Source: Candidatus Flexifilum affinis
GTDB lineage: Bacteria > Chloroflexota > Anaerolineae > Aggregatilineales > Phototrophicaceae
Assembly (NCBI GenBank): GCA_016713325.1
Contig: JADJPJ010000099.1
Location: 1 to 64,000 of the forward strand
Direction: 5' to 3'
Length of the DNA: 64,000 nt
Part shown: positions 8,374-17,596 of the stretch, one piece after another
Numbering within the stretch: the first letter of the stretch is position 1
How the letters are laid out: every line of letters starts with the position of its first letter
The notes under the pieces: model-generated
Databases searched by the model: none
The model's input: only the letters and a program-made list of their open reading frames with translations
Told to the model about the DNA's origin: nothing
Translations under genes and position numbers: made by a program

Positions 8374-8477
8374 GGCCTGACTCTCAGCAGCGGCCCAATA
8401 GGCCGCCTGCGCACCACGGGGCAGGATGATCCGATGTCAGACTTGCCTGTCCCGGCCAAACTAGGAGGACAACGTCC

Positions 8478-9941
8478 ATGAACGTCCTGTTCATCAGCAC
8501 CGAAGCCGATCCGTTCGCCAAAGTGGGCGGTCTTGCCGACGTGGTCGGCTCGCTCCCCAAAGCGCTGCGCGGACTCGGCGTCGACGCCCGCGTCCTGATG
8601 CCCTTCTACGGCTTCATCGACCCCAGCCGCTTCGACATCCATTACTTGTTCAGCTTCGAGCACACCAACCGGCGCGGCACCACCCACGTCGACATCTTCA
8701 CCACCGAGCGGGACGGCGTTCCGTTCTATTTTATGCGCGCGCTGCCCTTCTTCGGCGGCGAAGGCACCGTCTATTCCGACTGGGATGGCGACATGCCGCG
8801 CTTCATCTTCTTCTGCCTCGCCGCGCTCGACGCCATCGTCCACCTGCGCGGGCGCACCGGCTTCTTCCCGGATGTCCTGCACGTTAACGACTGGCACACC
8901 GGCGCCATCCCCTTCCTGGTGGACAACCGCCGCATGTACGACCCGGACTGGCGCCATGTCGGCATCCTCCTCTCGATCCACAACATGCAGTACCAGGGCG
9001 AGTACTGCGGCGGCTGGATGTTCGAATACGGCGCCCCCGGCCGCAACCACCCTGAATTGTCGCGCCTCGGCATGACCGACAACATGCTCGGCATGTCGAT
9101 CGCCTACAGCGACATCGTCAGCACCGTCAGCCCGCACTACGCCCTGGAGATCCAGTATCCCTATATGGGCTTCGGGCTGGACCCGCTGATCCGCACCCGT
9201 GACTCGGACCTCTACGGCATTCTCAACGGCCTGGATGTCGACATGTGGAACCCGGCCACTGACCCGCTGCTGGTCGCCAACTTCTCCGCCGACACCTTTC
9301 GCGAGCTGCGGCCGGCCAACAAGGCCCAGCTTCAGGCCGAGGTCGGCCTGCCCGTTCGCGACGACGTCATGGTCGTGGGCATGGTCACCCGGCTGGTCGA
9401 GCAGAAAGGCCTGGATCTCGCCTTTCCGGCTCTGCGCGCCATCCTGGGCGACACCGACATCCAGTTCGTCGGCCTCGGCTCCGGCGAGAAGCACTACAAC
9501 GATCAGTTCGCCAGCATTGGCAGTGATTTTCCCGACAAGGCGCGGATCTACGTCGGTTACAACGCGGCAGTGGCCCAGCGCATCTACGGCGGCTGCGACG
9601 TCTTCCTCATGCCCAGTCACTTCGAACCGTGCGGCGTCGGCCAGATGATCGCCATGCGCTATGGCGCGCTTCCGCTGGTGCGCGAGACCGGTGGCCTGGC
9701 CGATACGGTCGCCAACTACGACAACGCCGACGCCGATACCGGCACCGGTTTCGTCTTTCAGTGGCAGGAATGGCAGGCGACGCTTGGCACGCTGCGCTGG
9801 GCCAACGAGACCTTCCACACGCGCAAGGAAGCCTGGGCGCGTATGCAGGAGCGGGCTATGCGGAGGGATTTCTCGTGGGATACCAGCGGCCGCGAATACA
9901 TCCGCCATTACCAGGAGGCGCGCAGCCGCCACCAGGGCTGA
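8478..9941 (+). CDS. glgA: Glycogen synthase (ADP-glucose type)
   Basis: 487 residues, normal for GT5 bacterial glycogen synthases, which transfer glucose from ADP-glucose to the non-reducing end of alpha-1,4-glucan. The N-terminal KVGGLADVVGSLPKAL carries the KxGGL nucleotide-sugar motif at residues 15-19. The C-terminal half contains VTRLVEQKGLDL and PSHFEPCGVGQMIAMRYGALP, the conserved GT-B donor-site region with its Glu, followed by ETGGLADTV. The ATG at 8478 has AGGAGG about nine bases upstream. It lies between the GH57 gene and glgC, forming a glycogen synthesis group. Confidence 0.95.
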   Translation: MNVLFISTEADPFAKVGGLADVVGSLPKALRGLGVDARVLMPFYGFIDPSRFDIHYLFSFEHTNRRGTTHVDIFTTERDGVPFYFMRALPFFGGEGTVYSDWDGDMPRFIFFCLAALDAIVHLRGRTGFFPDVLHVNDWHTGAIPFLVDNRRMYDPDWRHVGILLSIHNMQYQGEYCGGWMFEYGAPGRNHPELSRLGMTDNMLGMSIAYSDIVSTVSPHYALEIQYPYMGFGLDPLIRTRDSDLYGILNGLDVDMWNPATDPLLVANFSADTFRELRPANKAQLQAEVGLPVRDDVMVVGMVTRLVEQKGLDLAFPALRAILGDTDIQFVGLGSGEKHYNDQFASIGSDFPDKARIYVGYNAAVAQRIYGGCDVFLMPSHFEPCGVGQMIAMRYGALPLVRETGGLADTVANYDNADADTGTGFVFQWQEWQATLGTLRWANETFHTRKEAWARMQERAMRRDFSWDTSGREYIRHYQEARSRHQG

Positions 9942-9993
9942 CATTCAGTGCTGAGAACCGAGTAGGTTCTCGGAGAATTCGGCAATACGCATG

Positions 9994-10029
9994 AGTGTCT
10001 GGGCGCACACGTTGGTGCGCCCAGATACT
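9994..10029 (+). terminator. Strong hairpin downstream of glgA
   Basis: TCTGGGCGCAC (9998-10008) pairs perfectly with GTGCGCCCAGA (10015-10025) around a 6-base loop, and the stem can be lengthened outward with one wobble pair. TACTTTC follows. A shorter perfect stem (GAGAACC/GGTTCTC) lies at 9953-9971. Probably a terminator or mRNA-processing hairpin separating glgA from glgC. Confidence 0.6.
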
Positions 10030-10106
10030 TTCAACAAACCGTGCCGCTTTACGCGAAGTGCGCTACACTCTCTGAGAAAAATGTCGATTCATAAGGGGGC
10101 ATCTTC

Positions 10107-11369
10107 ATGGCAAAAACGAAGGCGGTCATCCTGGCAGGTGGCGAGGGCACGCGCCTGCTCACCCTGACTCAAAAACGCGCCAAGCCGGCCGTGCCCTTTG
10201 CCGGCAAATACCGTATCATCGACTTCACACTGAGCAACTGCGTCAACTCCAATATCTTCGACGTGCTCATCCTCACGCAGTACCGCCCGCACAGCCTCAA
10301 CGACCACATCGAGCGCGGCCGTCCGTGGGATCTCGACCGTTCGTTCACCGGCGGCGTGCAGATTTTGCAGCCCTACCGCGGGCGTAACGATACCGACTGG
10401 TACGTCGGCACCGCCGATGCCGTCGCGCAGAACATGAACTTCGTCCGGCGCGGACGCCCGGAATACGTCCTCGTCCTCAGCGGCGATCACATCTACGAGA
10501 TGGACTATGACGTCCTGGTCGACTACCACGAGCAGCGCGGCGCCGACGCCACCGTCTGCACGATCAACGTCCCACTCGATGAAGCCAGCCGTTATGGCAT
10601 TGTCGACGTCGGCGAAGACCTGCGCATCCGCAAATTCGTGGAAAAGCCAAAGAACCCGCCCGGCACCCTGGCCAACATGGGCGTCTACGTCTTCAGCTAC
10701 GCGGTCCTGGAGCGGCTGCTCGAAGAAGACCGCAACATGCCGAACAGCGCCCACGACTTCGGCAAGGACATCCTGCCGCGCATGGTGGCCGAAGGCATGA
10801 ACATGTTCGCCTTCCCCTACGGTGGCTACTGGATCGACGTCGGGACGGTCGAGGCCTACTGGGAAGCGCACATGGATTTGCTGGCAAGCCCGCCGTCCAT
10901 CAACCTGAACGACCGCACCTGGATCATCCACACCAAGTCGGAAGAGCGCCCGCCCGTCATGGTCCACAAGGGCGCCACCGTCACCGACAGCCTGCTCACC
11001 GACGGCACAGTGGTCATGCCCGGCGCAGTGGTCGAGCGTTCGGTGCTGTCGCCCGGCGTCTTCGTCGGCCCCAATGCCGTCATCCGCGAGTCCGTCGTGC
11101 TGACCGACGCCTACATCGAAGCCGATGCGGTGGTCGAACGCTGCATTCTGGACAAGATCAGCGTCATCGGCCACCGCGCGCACGTCGGTTCGGCGGCGCC
11201 GCTCGGCGAACTGAAGATCACCTGCGTCGGCAAGAACTCGCACGTGCCGGCGGGCTATACGATCGGCAATGGTTCTGTCATGGGAACCGATCTGCGTCCG
11301 GAGGATTTCGCCGGTTTCGCCGACAAGATCGTCCCCAACGGCACGCGCATCGGCTACGCGGGCAAATAG
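10107..11369 (+). CDS. glgC: Glucose-1-phosphate adenylyltransferase
   Basis: 420 residues, typical for bacterial ADP-glucose pyrophosphorylase, which makes ADP-glucose from ATP and glucose-1-phosphate for GlgA. Visible motifs are the nucleotide-binding [20 protein letters not shown], the [15 protein letters not shown] strand, [23 protein letters not shown], and [10 protein letters not shown] near residue 180. The C-terminal part is a left-handed beta-helix of hexapeptide-like repeats ([19 protein letters not shown]). Preceded by a purine-rich ribosome site (AAGGGGGC). Together with the two upstream genes it completes a UDP-independent glycogen pathway. Confidence 0.96.
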   Translation: MAKTKAVILAGGEGTRLLTLTQKRAKPAVPFAGKYRIIDFTLSNCVNSNIFDVLILTQYRPHSLNDHIERGRPWDLDRSFTGGVQILQPYRGRNDTDWYVGTADAVAQNMNFVRRGRPEYVLVLSGDHIYEMDYDVLVDYHEQRGADATVCTINVPLDEASRYGIVDVGEDLRIRKFVEKPKNPPGTLANMGVYVFSYAVLERLLEEDRNMPNSAHDFGKDILPRMVAEGMNMFAFPYGGYWIDVGTVEAYWEAHMDLLASPPSINLNDRTWIIHTKSEERPPVMVHKGATVTDSLLTDGTVVMPGAVVERSVLSPGVFVGPNAVIRESVVLTDAYIEADAVVERCILDKISVIGHRAHVGSAAPLGELKITCVGKNSHVPAGYTIGNGSVMGTDLRPEDFAGFADKIVPNGTRIGYAGK

Positions 11370-11379
11370 CCGCGCTTTG

Positions 11380-12397
11380 ATGCCGCCCGTCGCCGTCATC
11401 TCCACCGTTCTGAACGAAGGCGAGTCCATCCGTGCATTGATGGACTCGCTTGCTGCTCAGACCCGCCGCCCAGACCAGGTGGTGATTGTCGATGGCGGCA
11501 GCCGCGACAACACCGTGGCCGTCATCCGGCAGTACGCCGACCGCCTCCCCCTGGCCGTCATCGAGCGCCCGGGCGCCAACATCAGCGCCGGCCGCAATGT
11601 CGCCATCGCCGCCATCGCCAGCCCGGATGGAAGCAATCCGATCGTCGCCTCGGTGGATGCCGGCGTCGTGCTGGAGCCGGACTGGCTGGCGCGGCTGGTC
11701 CAACCTTTGCTGGACGATTCGACAGCGACGGTGAGCGCCGGCTTCTTCCTGGCCGATCCGCGCACCGTTTTCGAGGCCGCGCTCGGCGCGACCACGCTGC
11801 CGGAAGTGGACGAGATCGACCCGGCGTCCTTTCTGCCCAGCAGCCGCAGCGTGGCCTTCCGCCGCTCGGCCTGGGAGCGCGTCGGCGGCTACCCGGAGTG
11901 GATCGACTACTGCGAGGATCTGATCTTCGATCTGCGCCTCAAAGCGCTGGCCGGCAGCCGGCCGTTCGCCTTTGTGCCCGACGCCGTCGCCCATTTCCGC
12001 CCCCGCCAGACGCTTCGCTCGTTTTACCGGCAGTATTTACCTGTACGCGCGCGGCGACGGCAAAGCCGACCTGTGGCGCAAACGGCACGCCATCCGCTAC
12101 CTGACGTATCTGGTCGCGATGCCGCTGCTGCTCCTTCTTGGGTCTGTCTTGCACTGGGGGTTCTGGGCGCTGCTGGTGCTGGGCGGCGCGGCCTATCTGC
12201 GCGCGCCCTACCGGCGTCTGCCGGCCGTGCTGCGCCGCGCCGAGATAAGCGGCCACCTCGTCCTCTCACCATCCGACCGTCTGCGCGCCGCCCTGCTCAT
12301 CCCGGTCATCCGCGTGGCCGGCGACGTGGCCAAAATGCTGGGCTACCCGGTCGGCTGGCGCTGGCGTCTGCGCAATCACCCTCCGGCGTGGCAGTGA
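11380..12397 (+). CDS. Family 2 glycosyltransferase with C-terminal membrane segments (frameshifted)
   Basis: The start ATG lies ten bases after the glgC stop. The N-terminal GT-A domain is clear: AVISTVLNEGESIRALMDSL, VVIVDGGSRDNT, and a later EDLIFDLRLKAL acidic site. At about 12035 the frame changes. Before it the protein reads RSFYRQY, and the natural continuation YARGDGKADLWRKRH, typical of these proteins, is one frame over. Removing one T from the TTT in CAGTATTTACC restores Q-Y-Y-L-Y-A-R-G-D-G-K. The tail then has hydrophobic segments (YLVAMPLLLLLGSVL and WALLVLGGAAYL) and ends at 12397. Without the repair, the first frame runs to 12456 with nonsense after residue 220. The sugar donor and acceptor are unknown; a glycolipid or cell-envelope role is inference. 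Confidence 0.8.
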
Positions 12398-12398
12398 T

Positions 12399-12779
12399 CT
12401 ATCCACCTTCCTCAGGCATCTGCATCAGGCCTGCAACCGCCCCCGCCGGGTCCTGAATGATGGCATACGGCATGTCCTTCCCCCGCTTGACCACCTTGCC
12501 GCCCAGCCGCTCGACGGCCGCAACGCTCGCATCCAGATCGGCCACCATGATGTAGATCATCCACTGCGGCGGGATATCCGCGTTTATGCCCCGACGATGC
12601 ACGATGCCGGCCGCGGTCGTGTCCGTCCCCGGCTCCGTCATGTTGTAGTCGGCATACCCGTCCATATCGACGTCGCTGTGGTCCCAGCCGACAACTTCCT
12701 TGTAGAAGTCGCGCACTTCCTCAGTGTTGTCGACGGTCAGATCGAACCACGCAATAGACCCCACACGCATGCCGCTCAT
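12399..12779 (-). CDS. VOC-superfamily (glyoxalase-like) protein
   Basis: 126 residues forming one vicinal-oxygen-chelate module pair: GSIAWFDLTVDNTEEVRDFYKEVVGW at the start and IQDPAGAVAGLMQMP at the end are hallmarks of the CFP32/lactoylglutathione-lyase-like subgroup. The subgroup includes metal-dependent enzymes and binding proteins, and the substrate cannot be read from sequence. Convergent with the glycosyltransferase, whose stop is one base away. Divergent from the DUF6157 gene across a 126-base gap. Confidence 0.85.
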   Translation of the reverse strand: MSGMRVGSIAWFDLTVDNTEEVRDFYKEVVGWDHSDVDMDGYADYNMTEPGTDTTAAGIVHRRGINADIPPQWMIYIMVADLDASVAAVERLGGKVVKRGKDMPYAIIQDPAGAVAGLMQMPEEGG

Positions 12780-12905
12780 GCTGTCGCTCCCTGGTGTTTG
12801 AAATTGGCGATTAATGCTGTGTCAAGAGCGTAGCACAGTTTCGTCAATAGAACAAATAAGCTATGATTAAGTCTTCGTCATCATGCAGCGGACGGAGCAA
12901 GATTC

Positions 12906-13340
12906 GTGGACAAGATGCACACGACCAACTACTTCAACACGTTTATCACCGCGGCCCCTGATTCACCCGTGGAGTGCAGCGTCGTGCCGTCGATGCGCGG
13001 CGACTCCAAGCCCGTGCATCTCCTGGTCTATGAACTGCTCCAGGCAAACCCCTACACCTATACCGGCGACGATGTCCTGTTCATGACCTATGTGCATCGG
13101 CTTGGCCTGAGCACCGAAGAGGTCGAGGCGCGGCGTGACGAACTGTGGCATGAGCTGTTCTCCAAACCGCAGGCCTGCCTGCGCAGCTCGGCGCTGGCCA
13201 AGAAGTATGGCTGGGGATTTCACTTTGACGATCAGGGCCGGATTCGCCTGATCCCCATGGATTCTGAGGACTACACGGCGCTCAGCAGCGGCACGGACGG
13301 CCTGAGCGTGGTGCCGGCCATGCGCAGCAAACGGGGGTAG
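12906..13340 (+). CDS. DUF6157 family protein
   Basis: 144 residues. MHTTNYFNTFITAAPDSPVE near the start and NPYTYTGDDVLFMTYVHRL are the conserved blocks of DUF6157 proteins as I recall them; the family has no known function. The GTG at 12906 has GGAG eight bases upstream. The ATG at 12915, giving a protein that begins MHTTNYF, is an equally credible start and fits relatives better. TATGAT near 12862 may be a -10 box, with only a weak -35. Confidence 0.75.
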   Translation: MDKMHTTNYFNTFITAAPDSPVECSVVPSMRGDSKPVHLLVYELLQANPYTYTGDDVLFMTYVHRLGLSTEEVEARRDELWHELFSKPQACLRSSALAKKYGWGFHFDDQGRIRLIPMDSEDYTALSSGTDGLSVVPAMRSKRG

Positions 13341-13349
13341 CATTCCATT

Positions 13350-13373
13350 GCTCGCCCACAGGCGTGGGCGAGC
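13350..13373. terminator. Bidirectional hairpin between convergent genes
   Basis: GCTCGCCCAC and GTGGGCGAGC form a perfect 10-bp stem with loop AGGC in the 47-base gap between the DUF6157 gene and the oppositely oriented kinase gene. Its position suits a terminator for both, though no T-run follows. Confidence 0.55.
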
Positions 13374-13387
13374 GACGGGCGTGAAGG

Positions 13388-16087
13388 TCAATCTCCTGCT
13401 ACGGCTTGCGGTTGAGACTCCGGCGCGCCCGTGGTAGCAGCGGCCGGCGGAGTTGCGGCTGGTGGCGTGCTGGCCGAAGCGGGACGGCGACGACGCCAGA
13501 AAGCCAGCGCATCGCCAATCAACGCCGGCAGATACGCGCCGATGCCCATCAGCAGCGCCATGACGATGGCGTAGTTGTCGATGTGGTCGTCCGGCCGCGT
13601 ATAGATCAGCGGCGGCGCGAACTGCTCCCAGGTCACGCGGATGGGCAGGTAGATCGATGCCGCCGCGAAGAGCATGGCGATCCATGACGGTACGTTGAAG
13701 GCTGCGCGCAGTACAAAGGCCGCCGCGAAACCGAGCGCACCTGCCTGCACACTGTTGACCGAGAACAGCCCCAACACCGACAGATTGGTGGTCGGATCCG
13801 GTTCGAAGTACAGGAAGAACCAGGTGAAGACGTTCCATACCAGCAAACCGGTCAGATAGCCCAGCCCGGCGCTCACGATCAGCCGCGCCCACCAGTGCCA
13901 GAAGCCGCGCAGCCGCTCGACCAGCGCGCCAGACAGCAGCACCGCCAGACCGATCACCAGGCCGACCGTCGCACCCGTGGAGAGCGACTTGCCCCAGCGT
14001 TCGGCAAAGAAGATGGCCGCGCTCGAGATCTGCGAGTAGGCATACCACCAGAAGGCCAGCGCTCCGAAAAAGAAGCCCGAGGCATAACGCAGGAACAGCC
14101 CGGCAGGATTTTCGCTCAGGCGCCGCCAGGTGTTGTCGAGCCAGGCGAACAGCCGCGCGCCCCGGCTGACCGACGCTGGAAGCTGCGGCGCTTCATCGCG
14201 AATGTAGGCCAGCGCCCGCAGCGCCCCATGTTCACCTTTTCGCTGGCGGTCGGCAATCTGGTTAATTGCCGCCTCTGAGCGGATGCGCCCGATGGCGCGG
14301 GCGGCGCGTTCCCGAGTCGCGGAAGTGTCGGCTTCCAGTGCCAGGGTGGCCAGCACTTCATCGACCTCCTCGCCGTAGAGGTTCGCCCGCCAATCCGACG
14401 GAACGGACAGCCGCAGGCGATGACGCGCCGTCGTCAGCAGGTTGGTCGTGCCCTGAGCATCCCCGTTCTTCATCTGCTCCTGCGCGCGGACGAAGCGGGC
14501 GCGACGTTCCAGCACCTGAATCGCCGCGATCTGCGCCGCCTCGTTGGTGTCGGCCTGGAGCGTCTGCGCCACCAGCCGCGCGATCTGCGGCGGATCGGCA
14601 TCCGGCAGTTCTTCCAGCCGGTGCAAGGCGCGCACGCGGGATGGGGCGCTGCCGCTGCGGACGGCATGCAGACAGACCTTGCGTCGGCCATCGTCGTCGA
14701 CCTGATCCCACCAGGCGGCGATATCCTGGTCATATTCCAGCGCGCCGCGCAGCATCATCTCCCGGCCCGACTCGTCGAGGGTCAGGTTGTTCTGCTCGGC
14801 GTTCAAATAATAGTCGTTGATCAGCATGAAATGGGTGATGCCGAGCAGAAAACGGCCCTGCCCGTGCAGCCAGGCCCGGTGAGCACGGTTGTAGATGTCG
14901 ACCGCCTCGCGGAGCGCCGCCGCTTCGGGCGAGAGGTCGAAAATGGCGCTGTAATTCTCCAGCCCACCGAGGTCGACCTGCGTCGTTGGCCCGCCTGGAA
15001 CGCGGGAGATCAGGTCGTTTGGACCGGTAATCAGGTCGCCCGCTTTGCTGATCAGATTGCCCGGCCTGCTGATCAGGTCGCCCGCAGGGCCGGAAATCAG
15101 CGCATCCAGATCGGTGTCCAGCCCGAACTCGGGCTTGGTGCGGGTGATCAGGTTGTCCAGCGAATTCGACAGCAGTTCGCTGTCGAGGCGCGCCGTCGCC
15201 GTATCCATATCGTCCGGCCGCCCTGTGCGCCGCTCAACCGCGCGCGCCGGGCTCGGGGCCGCCGCCGGGGTCTTCTCCAGCGCCCCTTCCAGCATGGCCA
15301 CCATCTCGCTCAGCGTCGGCGGCCGCTTGGCAGGGTCGACGTGCGTGCCATTGCGCAGAACGATTGTGAACTGCGGGGGCAGCTCGCGCCGCGTCTTTTC
15401 GATAGCTGGAAGTGTCTCATTAAGCTGAATCTGCTTGAGCGCCAGCGGCACGGTGGCATCAAATGGAAGCTGGCCAGTCAGCATGTGGTAGACCATCACC
15501 GAAAACGAGAAGATGTCTGCCCGGTGATCCAGCACCTCGCTGGTGAGCTGTTCCGGCGCCATGTACAGCAGCGTCCCGGAACCGGGGTTGGCGGCGCGGC
15601 CTTCCGGTCCCAGCACCGCCGCCAGACCGAAGTCGGCCAGATACGGTTGGCGGTAGCTGTCGAGCAGGATGTTCGACGGCTTGAGATCGAGGTGGATGAC
15701 CTGGTTGGCGTGGGCATAGTCGAGCGCGTGGGCGACCAGCCGAGCCAGTCGCAGCGTCTCGTCCACCGCCAGCGGCCCCTCTTCCAGCAGATCTTCGAGC
15801 GACCCACCGGAGACATAGCGCATGACGATGTAGAGCTGCCCTTCATACTCGCCGAATTCGTAGATCGGCAGAATGTGCGGATGTTCCAGGCTGGCGATCG
15901 TCCGCGCTTCACGTTCGAACAGGCGGACGGGATTGGCCTCCTGCGACAGATCGCGTGCCACTGTCTTGATGGCGACGGTGCGGTTCAGGCGCTTGTCACG
16001 CGCCGACCACACGTCCGCCATGCCGCCGCGACCGATGTGTTCGATGACCCGGTACTGACTGAATTCAGTCCCGACTTCCATTCCCAT
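13388..16087 (-). CDS. Membrane Ser/Thr protein kinase, 899 aa
   Basis: The N-terminal Hanks-type kinase domain (residues about 12-270) has IGRGGMADVWSA, Lys41 in VAIKTVARD, DFGLAA and YMAPEQLTSE. The catalytic loop reads H132-L-D134-LKPSN, so the Arg before the catalytic Asp is missing, as in non-RD kinases. A linker (about 325-370) repeats the short unit GDLIS with small changes. A helical, HEAT-like middle follows (about 430-620). The last 250 residues contain about six hydrophobic spans (for example FFFGALAFWWYAY, VGLVIGLAVLLSGAL, YAIVMALLMGIGAYLPALI), so the kinase is probably tethered to the membrane from its C-terminus. The Pro/Ala-rich tail ends at 13388. Substrates are unknown. It is divergent from the secreted-protein gene. 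Confidence 0.9.
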   Translation of the reverse strand: MGMEVGTEFSQYRVIEHIGRGGMADVWSARDKRLNRTVAIKTVARDLSQEANPVRLFEREARTIASLEHPHILPIYEFGEYEGQLYIVMRYVSGGSLEDLLEEGPLAVDETLRLARLVAHALDYAHANQVIHLDLKPSNILLDSYRQPYLADFGLAAVLGPEGRAANPGSGTLLYMAPEQLTSEVLDHRADIFSFSVMVYHMLTGQLPFDATVPLALKQIQLNETLPAIEKTRRELPPQFTIVLRNGTHVDPAKRPPTLSEMVAMLEGALEKTPAAAPSPARAVERRTGRPDDMDTATARLDSELLSNSLDNLITRTKPEFGLDTDLDALISGPAGDLISRPGNLISKAGDLITGPNDLISRVPGGPTTQVDLGGLENYSAIFDLSPEAAALREAVDIYNRAHRAWLHGQGRFLLGITHFMLINDYYLNAEQNNLTLDESGREMMLRGALEYDQDIAAWWDQVDDDGRRKVCLHAVRSGSAPSRVRALHRLEELPDADPPQIARLVAQTLQADTNEAAQIAAIQVLERRARFVRAQEQMKNGDAQGTTNLLTTARHRLRLSVPSDWRANLYGEEVDEVLATLALEADTSATRERAARAIGRIRSEAAINQIADRQRKGEHGALRALAYIRDEAPQLPASVSRGARLFAWLDNTWRRLSENPAGLFLRYASGFFFGALAFWWYAYSQISSAAIFFAERWGKSLSTGATVGLVIGLAVLLSGALVERLRGFWHWWARLIVSAGLGYLTGLLVWNVFTWFFLYFEPDPTTNLSVLGLFSVNSVQAGALGFAAAFVLRAAFNVPSWIAMLFAAASIYLPIRVTWEQFAPPLIYTRPDDHIDNYAIVMALLMGIGAYLPALIGDALAFWRRRRPASASTPPAATPPAAATTGAPESQPQAVAGD

Positions 16088-16207
16088 AAGGTTGCGCTCT
16101 CGAAGTGACCGGTACGTGACTCAGTATAACGGAAAAACAGTACGGGGAAAAACCAAAACGAACTATAATATGAACACATGATGTTACGCCTTCAAGGAGG
16201 GGTAACG

Positions 16208-17596
16208 GTGAATAGCAAGTTACTATTGGTTCTTGTAATGCTCATTTTCGCCTTTCTCGTGAGCGCATCTCATGCAGAGCCGCCCAGAGTAGTTCCCCTC
16301 AGCGCCCCCAACTGCTCATCCACCACAGAGATTGCATATGGCCCTTCCCCTGTCTCGGGCGAAATTGGCGCGTCCAGCGAGACCGACTGCTTTACTTTCA
16401 GCGGCGCGGCCGGCGACAAAGTGATCATCACTGTCAACGTCACCTCCGGAGATCCCAGCCTGTTGGTAGAACTTCACCACGCCGGCGTCGAAGATTATCT
16501 ATGCGGGCAGTTCTCGGGAATCCTGCGGTGTGAACTCGATACGACCGCGCCTTACGTTATCCGTCTAGCCTATCCTGGCGATCAAACGGGGACCTATTGG
16601 GTACAGGTGCAGCGTCAAAACAACCCGGTGGGCTGCTCAGTGCTTAATTTCGGAGAGCTAATATCCGCTTCGATCGGGGAGGTGGGCGAGCAGGACTGCT
16701 ACACCACTCCGGCTGAGGTGGGCGACGTTCTGCGGCTGCGGGCGATGGGCATTAATGGAGAACCCGTCTATTCGGGAGAGATTTTCCGTCCCGATGGCAG
16801 TTCCCTCTGTTACATCCCCGGCGAATGCACAATCGATGCAGCCGGCAGCTATGGCATCATCTTCTCGTGGGATTCCATGCCGATGGATTATCGCGTCCAT
16901 CTTCAGCGCCTGAACAACCCGACCGGATGTACAGCACTGAGTTTTGGAGGCAACCCGACATCACACACGATTGAAGAAGCGCTGGAAGAAGACTGCTTCA
17001 CCTACTCCGCCAGCGCCGGGGATTGGATTCAGGTGCGCGCGTTGAAGACCTCCGGTGATCTCTACACAGAGATTGAACTGCTCGGGGTCGATGGCAAAGA
17101 CCTGTTGAACTGCGCAGATGTCGCGCCGGGCGTCGAATTCAACTGTCAAACGCCGGTGGGCGGGCAGCATACAGTCATGATCAAAGACTGGTGGAGCCAT
17201 TACACAGGCGGATACAACCTCTACATCCAACGGATGAACAACCCGATCGGCTGCACGCCGATCACCCTTGGCACGCCAATTACCGGTCGCACCATCGACA
17301 CCGTGAATCAGGTCGACTGCTACACCTTCCCCGCAACGGCAGGGCAGTCCGTCCGGGTCATGACCTATGACGCAAACTGGAGGCGGGCTGGGCGTCACCG
17401 AGATGTATCGTCCGGATGGCACCTTCGCCGAACAGTGTTTTTTCGGAGGTCCGCAGGATCTGCTTTGCACCCCCGACGTATCCGGTACGCACACCATTAC
17501 GCTCACACACGTGAGCAATGGCGTACCCACCGGATACAGCCTCTATGTGGACGACGGATGGTATCTCGGAGGACCCATAAACATCCAGATCAGTGA
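16208..17596 (+). CDS. Large secreted repeat protein, fragment 1 (signal peptide, PPC-like repeats)
   Basis: The GTG at 16208 follows AAGGAGG by seven bases and gives MNSKLLLVLVMLIFAFLVSA, a clear signal peptide with a likely cut after SHA. Four or more repeats of about 105 residues follow. Each has a DCF/YTFSA-AGD---V motif, a Cys pair, and an ending of the type Y-V-LQR-NNP-GC, resembling bacterial pre-peptidase C-terminal (PPC-like) beta-sandwich domains. The frame is true to about 17370; an extra A in GCAAACTGG shifts it, and the next fragment carries the continuation. Residues after MTYDA here are out of frame. Probably exported and calcium-rich or adhesive; the role is inferred. Confidence 0.75.
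   Translation: MNSKLLLVLVMLIFAFLVSASHAEPPRVVPLSAPNCSSTTEIAYGPSPVSGEIGASSETDCFTFSGAAGDKVIITVNVTSGDPSLLVELHHAGVEDYLCGQFSGILRCELDTTAPYVIRLAYPGDQTGTYWVQVQRQNNPVGCSVLNFGELISASIGEVGEQDCYTTPAEVGDVLRLRAMGINGEPVYSGEIFRPDGSSLCYIPGECTIDAAGSYGIIFSWDSMPMDYRVHLQRLNNPTGCTALSFGGNPTSHTIEEALEEDCFTYSASAGDWIQVRALKTSGDLYTEIELLGVDGKDLLNCADVAPGVEFNCQTPVGGQHTVMIKDWWSHYTGGYNLYIQRMNNPIGCTPITLGTPITGRTIDTVNQVDCYTFPATAGQSVRVMTYDANWRRAGRHRDVSSGWHLRRTVFFRRSAGSALHPRRIRYAHHYAHTREQWRTHRIQPLCGRRMVSRRTHKHPDQ

Noticed and set aside
8346..9944. 532-residue minus-strand frame opposite glgA
   Set aside because: glgA on the plus strand has its KxGGL motif and a ribosome site; the minus product is a shadow.
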